Part shown: positions 36,137-46,230 of the stretch, one piece after another
How positions within the stretch are numbered: position 1 is the first letter of the stretch
Layout: every line of letters begins with the position of its first letter
Assembly (NCBI RefSeq): GCF_003807585.1
Contig: NZ_RMBX01000006.1
Span: forward strand, 124,001 to 188,000
Direction of reading: 5' to 3'
DNA from: Chitinophaga barathri
GTDB taxonomy: Bacteria; Bacteroidota; Bacteroidia; Chitinophagales; Chitinophagaceae
Length of the DNA: 64,000 nt
Translations under genes and position numbers: made by a program
Notes under the pieces: model-generated
Databases searched by the model: none
What the model was told of the DNA's origin: nothing
The model's input: the letters and a program-made list of their open reading frames with translations, nothing else

Positions 36137-36380
36137 GTAACTATTCCTTAATAATAGTTTAAGATTAGGATATCCTGCCTGTACCACAGTACTATTATAG
36201 CTTTAAAACAGTTGACAGATAAAGGAAACACCGAAACCGGGTATTTCAGCTGACCATTTTCCCCCTTACACGAAATTTTTTTTACTTTTAATTTATTACA
36301 TGTATCTTACTACCTCGTAAAACAAGGTACCACGTTAAACTATACTTAAATCATCACTAAAAATAGCCAGACCACTCTCG

Positions 36381-37880
36381 ATGGAAGCAAAATTCATTAT
36401 GGCCCTCGACCAGGGAACCACCAGCTCCCGCGCTATTATCTTCGACCGTGCCGGGAACATCGTAGCCGTAGCTCAGAAAGAATTTAACCAGATCTATCCC
36501 CAGCCGGGATGGGTGGAGCATGATCCGAACGAGATCTGGTCCACACAGGCGGGCGTAGCCGCGGAAGTAATCGTAAAAGCCGGCACCTCCGGGGACCAGA
36601 TCGCCGCCATGGGCATCACCAACCAGCGGGAAACCACCATCGTCTGGGACCGCGCCACCGGTAAACCGCTGTACAATGCCATCGTGTGGCAGGACCGCCG
36701 TACCGCGGCCTATTGCGACGAACTGAAGGCCAAAGGCCTGGCGGAAGACATCCGCTCCAAAACCGGGCTTATCCTGGATGCCTATTTTTCCGGCACCAAA
36801 GTGAAATGGATACTGGACAACGTGGAAGGCGCCCGCAAAAGGGCCGAAGCCGGCGAACTGGCATTCGGAACAGTAGATTCATGGCTGATCTGGAATTTTA
36901 CCAAAGGAAAACTGCATGTAACAGACGTGAGCAACGCCTCCCGCACCATGTTGTATAATATTCATACGCAGGAGTGGGACAAAAGCCTGCTGGACCTGAT
37001 GGGCATTCCCGCCTCCATGCTGCCGGAAGTACGCGCTTCCAGTGAAATATACGGGCATACTGAAGCCACGCTGACGCCTTTTGAAATACCCATTGCCGGT
37101 ATCGCGGGCGACCAGCAGGCGGCGCTTTTCGGGCAGATGTGCATTGAGCCGGGCATGGTGAAAAATACCTATGGCACCGGTTGTTTTATGATGCTGAACA
37201 CCGGCGAAAAAGCAATTACCTCCAAAAATAACCTGCTCACCACCATTGCGTGGCGCATCGGCAATACCACCCATTATGCGCTGGAAGGCAGCATCTTTAT
37301 CGGCGGCGCTGTAGTACAGTGGCTCCGGGACGGGCTGGGCATCATCCGTCATTCCGCGGATGTGGAGCCGCTGGCCGCACAGGTAGCGGATACGGACGGC
37401 GTTTATCTTGTGCCCGCATTTGCCGGCCTTGGCGCCCCCCACTGGAACCAGTACGCACGCGGCACCATCGTAGGCATGACGCGCGGCACCAAAGACGCTC
37501 ACATTGCCCGCGCGGCGCTGGACAGCATCGCTTACCAGACCATGGACGTACTGAAAGCCATGGAGGCGGACGCCGGCCTGAAGATCCAGGAACTGAGGGT
37601 GGACGGCGGCGCTACCGCGAATAACCTGCTGATGCAGTTCCAGGCAGACATCCTGGAAACGCAGGTGGTACGCCCCAAAGTGACGGAAACCACCGCACTG
37701 GGCGCGGCATACCTCGCAGGCCTGGCCACAGGTTTCTGGGACAGCATAGACACTATCCGCAAACAATGGCAGGAAGATGCAAGGTTCAAACCTTCCATGC
37801 CTGCTGAAAAAAGAACTTCACTCACCAAAAACTGGGCGCGTGCCGTAAAAGCCGCTAAAGTTTGGGCGGACGAACAATAA
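36381..37880 (+). CDS. glpK: Glycerol kinase
   Basis: The 499-residue FGGY-family kinase phosphorylates glycerol to glycerol-3-phosphate, trapping it after entry through GlpF. The N-terminal phosphate loop [12 protein letters not shown] (about 8-19) is followed by [13 protein letters not shown] (about 44-56), TNQRET (about 82-87), the glycerol-site WQDRRTA (about 104-110), and the two FGGY signatures around [12 protein letters not shown] (about 163-174) and [21 protein letters not shown] (about 403-423). Length is exactly that of the family. It is the first gene of glpK-glpF, with a 26-base gap, and is preceded by an unusual repeat-rich region. Confidence 0.96.
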   Translation: MEAKFIMALDQGTTSSRAIIFDRAGNIVAVAQKEFNQIYPQPGWVEHDPNEIWSTQAGVAAEVIVKAGTSGDQIAAMGITNQRETTIVWDRATGKPLYNAIVWQDRRTAAYCDELKAKGLAEDIRSKTGLILDAYFSGTKVKWILDNVEGARKRAEAGELAFGTVDSWLIWNFTKGKLHVTDVSNASRTMLYNIHTQEWDKSLLDLMGIPASMLPEVRASSEIYGHTEATLTPFEIPIAGIAGDQQAALFGQMCIEPGMVKNTYGTGCFMMLNTGEKAITSKNNLLTTIAWRIGNTTHYALEGSIFIGGAVVQWLRDGLGIIRHSADVEPLAAQVADTDGVYLVPAFAGLGAPHWNQYARGTIVGMTRGTKDAHIARAALDSIAYQTMDVLKAMEADAGLKIQELRVDGGATANNLLMQFQADILETQVVRPKVTETTALGAAYLAGLATGFWDSIDTIRKQWQEDARFKPSMPAEKRTSLTKNWARAVKAAKVWADEQ

Positions 37881-37906
37881 TCTTTAAAAGTAAATACAGA
37901 CCAACT

Positions 37907-38614
37907 ATGTCAATTTTCCTGGCAGAACTTATCGGTACCGCCCTGTTGATCATCCTGGGAGACGGAGTGGTGGCCAATTGCATATTGAACAAAAGCAAAG
38001 GGCAGAACGGCGGCTGGATCGTGATCACCATGGGTTGGGCCATGGCCGTTTTTGTAGGCGTATTTGCAGTGGGTGCTTATAGCGGCGCTCACCTGAATTC
38101 CGCCGTAACACTTGCGCTGGCAGTTACCGGGGCTATTCCCTGGGATCAGGTGCCCGTGTATGTAGCCGCCCAGATGCTGGGTGCGTTCATCGGCGCCTGT
38201 ATCGTGTACATTACTTACAAACAGCATTTTGACGTGACGGACAATCCGGATGGCAAACTGGCCATTTTCTGCACAGGTCCCGCCATCCGCAGCACTATAC
38301 CGAACCTGGTAACGGAGATTGTGGGGACTTTTGTACTCATTTTCGGGGTGTTTTACATTGCGAAAGGAGACGTGGGATTAGGGGCCGTGGATGCATTACC
38401 CGTGGCATTGCTGGTACTGGCTATCGGTTTATCGCTTGGCGGGCCTACGGGTTATGCCATCAATCCCGCACGCGATCTCGGGCCGCGTATCGCGCATGCA
38501 ATTTTGCCCATTAAAGGCAAAAGGGACAGCGATTGGAGCTATGCGTGGATACCTGTTGCAGGGCCCGCGATCGGCGCTTTGCTGGCGGCTGCGCTGCACA
38601 TGGCGCTGAAATAA
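37907..38614 (+). CDS. glpF: Glycerol uptake facilitator (aquaporin family)
   Basis: The 235-residue membrane channel of the MIP family has six hydrophobic helices and two re-entrant NPA boxes. The second box is canonical: N186-P187-A188 followed by Arg189 of the selectivity filter and Asp190 (NPARDLGPR), typical of glyceroporins. The first reads GAHLNSAVT, with Ser65 in place of the usual proline. The partner glpK is directly upstream, which supports glycerol as substrate. The ATG at 37907 is chosen over an in-frame extension that overlaps the glpK stop. A terminator follows at 38691. Confidence 0.92.
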   Translation: MSIFLAELIGTALLIILGDGVVANCILNKSKGQNGGWIVITMGWAMAVFVGVFAVGAYSGAHLNSAVTLALAVTGAIPWDQVPVYVAAQMLGAFIGACIVYITYKQHFDVTDNPDGKLAIFCTGPAIRSTIPNLVTEIVGTFVLIFGVFYIAKGDVGLGAVDALPVALLVLAIGLSLGGPTGYAINPARDLGPRIAHAILPIKGKRDSDWSYAWIPVAGPAIGALLAAALHMALK

Positions 38615-38690
38615 TACGAAGGAACTTTATCCGCCATGATAAAGGCTTTGAGGAGCTTTTAAAATGAAGGGAAAACTGATAATTATCATA

Positions 38691-38719
38691 AAAAGGCGTG
38701 CAATAGTGCGCCTTTTTTT
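38691..38719 (+). terminator. Terminator of the glpK-glpF operon
   Basis: AAAAGGCG / CGCCTTTT stem with a ten-base loop followed by further T, 77 bases after glpF. Confidence 0.75.
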
Positions 38720-38844
38720 ATTTAACATATCCTTTGATTTCAAATCTTTCATTTTATACTGAAAGTTTTGTACTTTTGGGAAATATTTCTGATGGTATGG
38801 CATTTGTGGCCAGGAATGTTGTACTATCCAAAAACACACAAGTC

Positions 38845-40176
38845 ATGATACAACCGAACATTCCGGACACAGACCTTCCCCGGGTCGTAATCGTTGGCGG
38901 CGGATTTGCGGGCATTAACCTTGCGAAAGCCTTAAAAAAGGCCCCCGTACAGGTAGTGCTGCTGGACAGGAACAACTATCACCTTTTTCAGCCCCTTTTG
39001 TACCAGGTAGCTACGGCAGGCCTGGAACCCGATAGCATCGCATTTCCCCTGCGGGGCATTTTCAAAAAACAGAAGAATTTCGTTTTCCGCATGGCGGAAG
39101 TAAAACACATCAACCGTGAGCAGAACACGCTGGAGACTAATATCGGGGACATCCCGTATAACTATCTCGTGCTCGCTTCCGGCAGTAATACCAACTTCTT
39201 CGGCAACAAATTGATCGAAGAACATGCGATTGGCATGAAGTCGCTGATAGAAGCCGTGCAGATCAGGAATTATGTGCTGAAACAATTCGAGGAATCACTG
39301 CTGATCAGCGATGAAAAGGAGGTCCGTCCGAAACTCAATTTTGTGATGGTAGGCGGTGGCCCCACCGGTGTGGAGCTGGCGGGTGCTTTCGCGGAACTGC
39401 GCAAATACATTCTTCCCAAAGACTATCCCGAGCTGCCGCTGCACCTGATGAACATCTATCTCGTAGAAGCGGGGCCGCGCGTACTGGCCTCCATGTCCGA
39501 GGAAACCAGCCGCAAAACCATGGCCAGCCTGGAACATATCGGCGTGAAAGTGCTCCTGAACATCGCGGTGAAAGATTACGACGGTAAAAAACTCCTGCTC
39601 AGCAACGGTGATGTGATAGAAACACAGTCCCTGTTATGGTCCGCGGGCGTGAAAGGTATGCCCATTGCAGGTTTGCCCGAAGACGTTGTATTGCCGAACG
39701 GCCGTGTGAACGTGAATGATGTGAACCTCGTGGACGGCACCACGAATATCTACGCGATGGGAGACATTGCGCAGATGCTCAATGATAAACGTTTCCCCAA
39801 AGGATATCCCATGGTGGCGCAGGTGGCCATGCAGCAGGGCAAACAATTAGGTAAAAACCTGAAAGCCAGCCTGGCGGGCCGTAGCATGAAACCCTTCAGC
39901 TACACGGACCTCGGCAGTATGGCTACGATCGGGCGGAATAGGGCAGTGGCTGAATTTGCAGGCATCCGCCTCAGCGGCTACATCGCCTGGATCGCCTGGA
40001 TGATCGTGCACCTGCTGAACCTGCTGGGCTTCCGTAACAAACTGGTGGTGTTCATCAACTGGAGCTACCGTTACCTCACTTACGACCGTGGTACCCGCAT
40101 CATCATAAAACGGGGCGCGGCAAACATTGTGAAGCTGCGGCAAAGCGTTTACCAGGCGGACCCGTTAACACCCTGA
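38845..40176 (+). CDS. ndh: Type II NADH dehydrogenase (NDH-2)
   Basis: The 443-residue flavoprotein oxidises NADH and passes electrons to quinone without pumping protons. There are two dinucleotide folds: VVIVGGGFAGINLAK (about 14-28) for FAD and FVMVGGGPTGVELAGAFAEL (about 168-187) for NADH. Other family features are the LLDRNNYHLFQPLLYQVATAGL stretch (about 39-60), the second FAD contact NIYAMGDIA (about 300-308), and a C-terminal membrane-associated segment (SGYIAWIAWMIVHLLNLLGF). I start at 38845 because a TACTTTTG -7 element (38771-38778) lies inside any longer reading. A perfect terminator follows. Confidence 0.9.
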   Translation: MIQPNIPDTDLPRVVIVGGGFAGINLAKALKKAPVQVVLLDRNNYHLFQPLLYQVATAGLEPDSIAFPLRGIFKKQKNFVFRMAEVKHINREQNTLETNIGDIPYNYLVLASGSNTNFFGNKLIEEHAIGMKSLIEAVQIRNYVLKQFEESLLISDEKEVRPKLNFVMVGGGPTGVELAGAFAELRKYILPKDYPELPLHLMNIYLVEAGPRVLASMSEETSRKTMASLEHIGVKVLLNIAVKDYDGKKLLLSNGDVIETQSLLWSAGVKGMPIAGLPEDVVLPNGRVNVNDVNLVDGTTNIYAMGDIAQMLNDKRFPKGYPMVAQVAMQQGKQLGKNLKASLAGRSMKPFSYTDLGSMATIGRNRAVAEFAGIRLSGYIAWIAWMIVHLLNLLGFRNKLVVFINWSYRYLTYDRGTRIIIKRGAANIVKLRQSVYQADPLTP

Positions 40177-40187
40177 CCGTATTAAAA

Positions 40188-40220
40188 AAAGGACTGCATG
40201 TGTAATACATGCAGTCCTTT
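40188..40220. terminator. Terminator after NDH-2
   Basis: AAAGGACTGCATGT / ACATGCAGTCCTTT perfect 14-bp stem with a five-base loop. T runs in both directions; the convergent gene ends 95 bases further on. Confidence 0.8.
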
Positions 40221-40314
40221 AAATAAGTTGGTAGCGTATCCGCCAGGCGGCGGTATATTTTAAAGCCTTGCGCCCTGCTGAGTAAGCGTGAAGCCGCCCT
40301 TTCAGCTTTGCATT

Positions 40315-41601
40315 TTACCGCATCCGGTTGATCAGCGAGTTCATCCGCAGCTGGCCCACCAGCTCATCGTGGCGGCCGCCGAGGCCTTTGTAATACACGA
40401 GCACGGTGTACGCGTTTTCCGTTTCCCACCAGTTACCTTCCGTATATTCTGTACTGAATTGATTATTGGTTTTATCAATCAGGCCGTACACATAATTGTA
40501 ATACCCCTGTTTCAGAAATAAAGCTCCCTCATACGCCTGCTTGGCACCGTTCCAGGTCATTTTGCTCAGCTCGTTGCATTCATAGTCCGTGAGCTGCCCG
40601 AAGATGTACATATCATATCCCGCGTAAGGTTCTTTTACGGGGAAGGTAAAATCCACGCGTGCATAATCGCCTTCAAAATTCGGATCATAATCATCAATGG
40701 TGGCGGGATAAAACAGCCCGTTGATATCTTTCAGGTATTGATAGATGACATTATCCCGCGGGAAATCCGGCATGACGTGCACATCCGTGGCATTGCGGCG
40801 GTAGTCCGTTTTCGCGACCCTTTCCGTTTGCAGGCGGAAGCTGCGGAGGTCCACCCACCGCCATTCTTTCATAGCGGGGAAAATGCAATCCTGCTCCGCG
40901 TTATATTCTATCACATCCCCTTTGATGAACATGGGTTTGATGCCGGTAATGGCATTGTCCCAGCGGAAGTTCTGCATGATCACCACTTTCACCTGGTCGA
41001 AGGGGTTCTGAATATTTAGTCCTTTGGTGTTCACCTGTACGTTCAGCTTCTGGCTGTTCCTGAAAAGTTTGGGATTGGTGGGCTGGGAGATCCAGCCGGT
41101 AACGCCCGCCCTGTTATTGATCACCATCAGCCTGCGTGTAAAGGCGAGGCGGCTGGTATCTCCGTCCAGGTATACTTTCAGGATATAATTGCCTGCTCTT
41201 GTGGGCTGGCAGCTTTTATTCGGGATGCTTACCTTATAGTGCACATATTTCTGCAGCGCGATGCTGGAGAAACGGTAATCCCTGATCTGGTTCTCCGAAA
41301 AACCGCGCAGGTATTCGATGGTATTGAGCTGGGCAGGTGTCCAGTCCGCATTACAGAGTACCAGCGTATAATAATACGTTCGCACTTCATTCATCAGGTC
41401 ATCAAAATTCAGCTCGAGGGTTTCGCTACTGTTGAGCGCAATAATGGGGAGCCCCAGGTAGTCTCCGGGCGGGGTGAACTTGACCGTTTTGATGTTCTGG
41501 TGATAAATGTGATCCGGGGTTATTTTGTTTTCCTGGGCCTTGATACCGGAAAAAACGAACATCGCCATAACGGTGAAGCATACTAGTGCAACTGTCCTCA
41601 T
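40315..41601 (-). CDS. Type IX secretion system plug protein (DUF5103 family)
   Basis: The 428-residue exported protein has a signal peptide (about 1-22, ending IKAQ). It matches the DUF5103 family, whose best-studied member is the Plug protein that seals the periplasmic side of the SprA translocon of the type IX secretion system. Aromatic beta motifs run throughout: VRTYYYTLVLCNADWTPA (about 69-86), LNTIEYLRGFSENQIRDYRFS (about 89-109), and near the end LFLKQGYYNYVYGLIDK and GNWWETENAYTVLVYYKG. This is strong evidence for a T9SS, hence Bacteroidota. No other T9SS gene is in the window. Confidence 0.88.
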   Translation of the reverse strand: MRTVALVCFTVMAMFVFSGIKAQENKITPDHIYHQNIKTVKFTPPGDYLGLPIIALNSSETLELNFDDLMNEVRTYYYTLVLCNADWTPAQLNTIEYLRGFSENQIRDYRFSSIALQKYVHYKVSIPNKSCQPTRAGNYILKVYLDGDTSRLAFTRRLMVINNRAGVTGWISQPTNPKLFRNSQKLNVQVNTKGLNIQNPFDQVKVVIMQNFRWDNAITGIKPMFIKGDVIEYNAEQDCIFPAMKEWRWVDLRSFRLQTERVAKTDYRRNATDVHVMPDFPRDNVIYQYLKDINGLFYPATIDDYDPNFEGDYARVDFTFPVKEPYAGYDMYIFGQLTDYECNELSKMTWNGAKQAYEGALFLKQGYYNYVYGLIDKTNNQFSTEYTEGNWWETENAYTVLVYYKGLGGRHDELVGQLRMNSLINRMR

Positions 41602-41643
41602 AACTGTAATTTACAATGAATTTCTAAATTGTTAAATTGCATC

Positions 41644-42864
41644 ATGCGCGTATCCATGTTTATTGCCGGAAGGATTGCCTTTAACCGGTTCTCTTCCTTT
41701 ACCAAATTCATCATCAATATCGCTATGATCGCTACTGCTTTCAGTGTGGCGGTAATGATCCTGGCTACGGCAATGATCAATGGGTTTCAGCAGGTTATCT
41801 CCGAAAAGATCTTCAGTTTCTGGGGGCATATGCATGTGACCCAATACCAGATGAACGCTGGCCCCCTGGCCGAGCAGGTGCCATTTCCGCAGGAACCCGC
41901 CTTCCGCAGCCAGATGCTGGCCCTGCCGGATGTGACGGCCGTGAACGAATTCGCCACCAAATCCGTGATCGTCAAAAAAGGCCGGGAAACGGAAGGGATG
42001 ATCTTTAAAGGGATCAGCCCGGGCGCCAAAATGGAATTCCTCCAGGAGGGCCGCCCCATCAGGTTCACGGACAGCGGATATGCCGCGGATGTGATCCTGT
42101 CCGCCAATACCGCGGCCCTTTTGCAGCTGAAGCTGAACGATGCGGTGATCGTGTATTTCGTGCGGGGGGACGGTCTGCCGCCCCGCGCCCGCAAACTTAA
42201 CGTCTGCGGCATTTACAAGACCGGCATCGAGGAGTACGACAAAACCTATCTCGTCGGGGACATCAATCTTATCCGGCGGCTGAACGACTGGGCGCCGGAC
42301 GATATCGGCGGGTACGAGATATTCCTGAAAGATTACCGCAAAATAGACAGCGCGCGCAGCCAGATAGGAGAGATACTGCCTGCGGAACTGGCCATCCGCA
42401 GCATGCAGGAGGTATACCCCAATATCTTCGACTGGTTGGGGCTTCAAAACAAAAACGAGATCATTATCCTTGTCATCATGGTCATTGTGGCGGTGATCAA
42501 CATGATCACGGCCATCCTCATCCTGATACTCGAGCGTACCAATATGGTCGGGATACTCAAAGCCCTGGGCATGCGCAACGGCGCTATCCAGGGGATATTC
42601 ATCTACCAGGCGGCTTATATCACGCTGGCCGGTGTGATCATCGGGAATGTGCTGGGTATCGGCCTCGCCCTGCTGCAACAATACACGGGCTTTTTCAGGC
42701 TGCCGGAAGAATCCTATTACATGTCCGTGGCGCCTATTGCCATTCAATGGTGGAAAGTGGCGCTGATAAACGGCGGCACCCTGCTGATATGTGTGCTGAT
42801 ACTGATCATCCCAAGCCTGCTGATCCGGAACATCCTGCCGGTGAAGGCAATACAGTTTAAATAA
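41644..42864 (+). CDS. FtsX/LolE-like ABC transporter permease
   Basis: The 406-residue inner-membrane protein of the LolC/E-MacB family has an N-terminal membrane helix (about 17-44, with the typical FSVAVMILATAMINGFQQ), a periplasmic domain of about 210 residues, and three C-terminal helices (about 280-302, 320-345 and 375-398). LGLQNKNEIIILVIMVIVAVINM and LERTNMVGILKALGMRNG (about 295-313) are hallmark sequences of lipoprotein-release permeases. A likely role is moving lipoproteins to the outer membrane with an ATPase encoded elsewhere. Only 42 bases separate it from the divergent T9SS plug gene, a common arrangement I have no proof for beyond this sequence. Confidence 0.85.
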   Translation: MRVSMFIAGRIAFNRFSSFTKFIINIAMIATAFSVAVMILATAMINGFQQVISEKIFSFWGHMHVTQYQMNAGPLAEQVPFPQEPAFRSQMLALPDVTAVNEFATKSVIVKKGRETEGMIFKGISPGAKMEFLQEGRPIRFTDSGYAADVILSANTAALLQLKLNDAVIVYFVRGDGLPPRARKLNVCGIYKTGIEEYDKTYLVGDINLIRRLNDWAPDDIGGYEIFLKDYRKIDSARSQIGEILPAELAIRSMQEVYPNIFDWLGLQNKNEIIILVIMVIVAVINMITAILILILERTNMVGILKALGMRNGAIQGIFIYQAAYITLAGVIIGNVLGIGLALLQQYTGFFRLPEESYYMSVAPIAIQWWKVALINGGTLLICVLILIIPSLLIRNILPVKAIQFK

Positions 42865-42921
42865 GGAAAAGCGGGGAGAGCGGCTTTGCCGGTTTCAAAA
42901 GGAAAGCCGGGGCAAACCTCT

Positions 42922-43662
42922 TTAAATAAGCAGCCGCCCGCAGATAATACCGGTAGCCACCGCCGCGTTCAGAGATTCGGCGTGGCCGGTTCGGGGGATG
43001 GTGATGTGATGGCTGCTCCGTTTCAGCACTTCTTCGCTCAGGCCGCGGGATTCGTTGCCTACCAGGATGATGCCTTCGCGGATGGTTTTTGTATGAATGA
43101 TATTGTCGCCATGCAAGGTGGCGGCATAGGAGGCGACTTTGGGGAATTTATCGAGCAGCGCCGGAATGTCCTGCACGATCACGGGTACACGCATGATGCT
43201 GCCCATGGTGGCCTGGATGGTTTTGGCATTGTAGGCGTCCACACTGTCCGGAGAGCATACGATCTGGCGGATGCCAAACCAGTCGGCTATACGAATAATG
43301 GTGCCCATGTTTCCCGGGTCCTGGATCGTTTCAAGGGCGAGGGTGACGGCTCCTTCCATTTGCAGGGGTGGTGCTTTGGGGATGTTCACGAGTGCCAGCG
43401 CCTGGTTGGGCGTGGAAAGGGAGGAAAGCTGTTTGAGCACAGCGGGCTCCACTTCCTGTATATCAACAGCGGCGGCACTTTCAGCCAGCTCCCGGTGATC
43501 CAGCAGCCATTCGCGCGTGGCGAATACGGCTTTTACATCCCGGTGGTCCTGGAGTAACTCCTGCACGATCTTGTCTCCCTCAGCTACAAACTGGCCAAAT
43601 TTTTGACGGTATTTTTTGTGCTGTAATGAGACAATATATTTAATTTGCGCCTTTGATAACAT
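42922..43662 (-). CDS. TrmH/SpoU family RNA 2'-O-methyltransferase
   Basis: The 246-residue SPOUT enzyme starts MLSKAQIKYIVSLQHKKYRQK, a substrate-binding N-terminal domain (about 1-90) like that of 23S rRNA methyltransferases. The knotted catalytic domain follows with the three SpoU motifs: ETIQDPGNMGTIIRIADW (about 110-127), IILVGNESRGL (about 196-206), and IPRTGHAESLNAAVATGI (about 219-236). It methylates a ribose in rRNA or tRNA; the exact site is unknown. I start at 43662; an in-frame extension to 43701 lacks conservation. It is divergent from tamL with about 85 bases between starts. Confidence 0.9.
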   Translation of the reverse strand: MLSKAQIKYIVSLQHKKYRQKFGQFVAEGDKIVQELLQDHRDVKAVFATREWLLDHRELAESAAAVDIQEVEPAVLKQLSSLSTPNQALALVNIPKAPPLQMEGAVTLALETIQDPGNMGTIIRIADWFGIRQIVCSPDSVDAYNAKTIQATMGSIMRVPVIVQDIPALLDKFPKVASYAATLHGDNIIHTKTIREGIILVGNESRGLSEEVLKRSSHHITIPRTGHAESLNAAVATGIICGRLLI

Positions 43663-43746
43663 GGGGTCAAACCTACAAGAAATCCGGCATTCAGCCAACA
43701 ACCCCGTAGACCGGGCCTTATCAATACCCGTTAATTCAATGCACCA

Positions 43747-46173
43747 GTGAAGAAAAAGACATACCCATCATACATAAATGTGCCGGGACCGGTGTTGTTA
43801 CTGATGGTATGCCTGTTGCTGAGCGCCTGTTCCAACACCCGCTACCTGCAAAAGGACCAGAACCTGCTTATCAAAACCGGTGTGGAGATTACCGGTAAAC
43901 TGCCCTCCACCGAAAAAACAGACCTGAAAAACGATCTCAACTCCCGCTCCCTCATGTTGCAGCAGCCCAACCAGAAGGTGGCCGGCACGCGCCTGAAAGT
44001 GTGGCTCTATAATCAAAAGACCTACAAGAAAAAAAGCAACTGGTTCTGGAACCTGGCGCTCAGCGAGCGAAACCTCCAGGCCCCGGTGATCTACGATTCC
44101 CTTAAAACAAAAGAATCCGCGGCGCGCATGGTGTCTTACCTGAACAACCAGGGTTACTTTTACGCCACGGTGGGATACAGGGATCCAACCAAAGGCCAGA
44201 AGACCAGCCTCACCTACGAAGTGAACACGGGCAAAAATTTCGTGATCAAAAAGATCACCTACGATATTCCGGACACCGCCATCGCCCGCGTGGTAAAAGA
44301 AGGCGAACGGTTTTCGCTGCTGCATGTAAACGCGTCTTACAAAGCCTCGGACATTAGCAGCGAGCGTGAGCGGCTCATGCGCCTCATACGCGATGCGGGG
44401 TATTATAAGTTCAACCGCGACCTGATCTCTTTTACGGTGGACACGCTCAATAAATCACTGTTCGTAGACCCGCTGAACCCTTTCGAGGTAATGCCTTCCG
44501 TACTGAGCTCCGACCTAAGACCCACGCTGGACGTGGAGGTCGTGATCAAAAATCCCGAAGACTCCGCGAACGATCTTACCAAGCTGTTTTACATCAATGA
44601 CATTTATGTGTTCCCGGACATCCTGTTGCAGGAAAGCGTGAACGATTCCACTTTCACCACCACGAACAGCCGCTTCCTGACCATCAAATACCACCAGAAC
44701 ATCATCAGGCCCAGGGTGCTCACACGCGCCATACAGCTGCGGCCCGGCGCGCGGTATTCCACGGAGGAGTATAATAACACGGTGAACCGCCTGTTTGACC
44801 TCAACATCTGGCAGTTTGTGAACGTGCAGTACAAAGACGCAAAAGACACGGTGCAAAAGCTGGACGCATACATCCAGCTCACCCCGCGTAAAAAGCAGGA
44901 GCTGAGCGCGAACATAGACCTTACCACGGGCAGCCAGTATTTCCTGGGTAGCGGCGTGTCCCTCGGTTACCGGCACTTCAACCTGAACCGCGCGGCAAAC
45001 GAATTGCACATCACGCTGAAAGGCGGGCTTGAAGTGATCAGGAACGAAGACAATAAATTTGAAATGCAGGCGCAGGAATACGGCCTCAATGCGGATCTTG
45101 TGCTGCCGCGTTTTATCCTTCCGTTCCGGGTAAGACAGAATAACCGCTCTACTTCCAAAACCAGGATATCGGCGGGTTTCAACAACCTGCGCCGTATCGA
45201 TAGGTTCAATATCCGAACGGTGAACGGCGCGTTTGGTTACGAGTGGCGGGAATCCCTTTACAAAAGCTGGAACCTGAAACCGTTTACGCTCAACTATGTG
45301 GGCGTGTCGCTGAACCCGACGTTCAAAGCGGACGTGGTGGACCAGAACCCTTACCTGCAACGCAGCTTCGAGCCCGCGTTCATAGGCGGTGAAGCGGTGA
45401 CGTATACATTTGCGAACAACGATATTTTTCACAAAAAACAGAATACCTTTTTCAGGATAAACGCGGAAGAATCAGGCCTGTGGCTGGAAGGGGTGAACAG
45501 CCTGCTGAACTGGACAACGAACGGGAGAGAAAACCTTGAAACGTTGTCGAAAGTGACGATCTCGCAATTTGTGAGGCTGGAAGCGGATTACCGCCATTAC
45601 TGGAATTATGCGAAATCATCGGTGGCTACCCGCGCTTATGCCGGCCTGGGCATTCCTTACGGCAAAAGCGATGTACTGCCTTATATCCGCCAGTTCACCT
45701 CCGGCGGGCCAAACAGCATCCGTGCATGGCGGCTGCGCACGCTCGGCCCCGGTTCTTTTGTGGACACCACGGAGACAGCCCAGCTGTTCCCGGACCAGAC
45801 GGGGGATATGAAACTGGAAGGCAATGTGGAGTACCGCTTTGACCTGCTCCGCCTCTTTGGCGGCAGCATGTACCTGAAAGGCGCTACCTTCCTGGACTTC
45901 GGTAATATCTGGATGCTGAAAAAAGATACGCTGCGCGACGGTGCTGAATTCCAGTTCAAGAACCTGTACAGGCAAATGGCCATCGGCACGGGCGCGGGCC
46001 TGCGCCTGGATTTCAGCTATTTTGTGATCAGGCTGGACTGGGGCATACCCCTCAAAAAACCTTACCCCACGCAAAACAAAAGCGGATGGTACATCGGCGA
46101 ATGGATGCTGGGAGACAGCCGCTGGCGCAGGGACAACATCATCTGGAACGTAGCGATCGGCTACCCGTTCTGA
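43747..46173 (+). CDS. TamL-type Omp85 lipoprotein (BamA/TamA family)
   Basis: The 808-residue outer-membrane protein starts with GTG and a lipoprotein signal: LLLMVCLLLSAC with the modified Cys at residue 28. POTRA-like domains (about 30-380) precede a 16-strand barrel. The barrel shows the family features: the GGPNSIRAWRLRTLGPGSF segment (about 655-673), which contains the conserved RxWR version of the VRGF/Y loop motif, and the final strands ending DNIIWNVAIGYPF with C-terminal Phe. Lipoprotein TamA homologues (TamL) are a Bacteroidota trait and are thought to work with TamB in outer-membrane assembly; tamB is not here. Confidence 0.9.
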   Translation: MKKKTYPSYINVPGPVLLLMVCLLLSACSNTRYLQKDQNLLIKTGVEITGKLPSTEKTDLKNDLNSRSLMLQQPNQKVAGTRLKVWLYNQKTYKKKSNWFWNLALSERNLQAPVIYDSLKTKESAARMVSYLNNQGYFYATVGYRDPTKGQKTSLTYEVNTGKNFVIKKITYDIPDTAIARVVKEGERFSLLHVNASYKASDISSERERLMRLIRDAGYYKFNRDLISFTVDTLNKSLFVDPLNPFEVMPSVLSSDLRPTLDVEVVIKNPEDSANDLTKLFYINDIYVFPDILLQESVNDSTFTTTNSRFLTIKYHQNIIRPRVLTRAIQLRPGARYSTEEYNNTVNRLFDLNIWQFVNVQYKDAKDTVQKLDAYIQLTPRKKQELSANIDLTTGSQYFLGSGVSLGYRHFNLNRAANELHITLKGGLEVIRNEDNKFEMQAQEYGLNADLVLPRFILPFRVRQNNRSTSKTRISAGFNNLRRIDRFNIRTVNGAFGYEWRESLYKSWNLKPFTLNYVGVSLNPTFKADVVDQNPYLQRSFEPAFIGGEAVTYTFANNDIFHKKQNTFFRINAEESGLWLEGVNSLLNWTTNGRENLETLSKVTISQFVRLEADYRHYWNYAKSSVATRAYAGLGIPYGKSDVLPYIRQFTSGGPNSIRAWRLRTLGPGSFVDTTETAQLFPDQTGDMKLEGNVEYRFDLLRLFGGSMYLKGATFLDFGNIWMLKKDTLRDGAEFQFKNLYRQMAIGTGAGLRLDFSYFVIRLDWGIPLKKPYPTQNKSGWYIGEWMLGDSRWRRDNIIWNVAIGYPF

Positions 46174-46230
46174 TATACCCGCGGATATTTATTACCGGAG
46201 AATTTACGTGCCTGACAATAGCCGGAGCGT

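Noticed and set aside
35960..36187. 75-codon minus-strand frame upstream of glpK
   Set aside because: Its sequence is the product of the AT-rich 11-bp repeats; repetitive Tyr/Ile/Met composition and no start context.
38734..38844. Extended start of NDH-2
   Set aside because: A TAnnTTTG -7 element lies inside it, and family members begin shortly before the VVIVGGGFAG motif.
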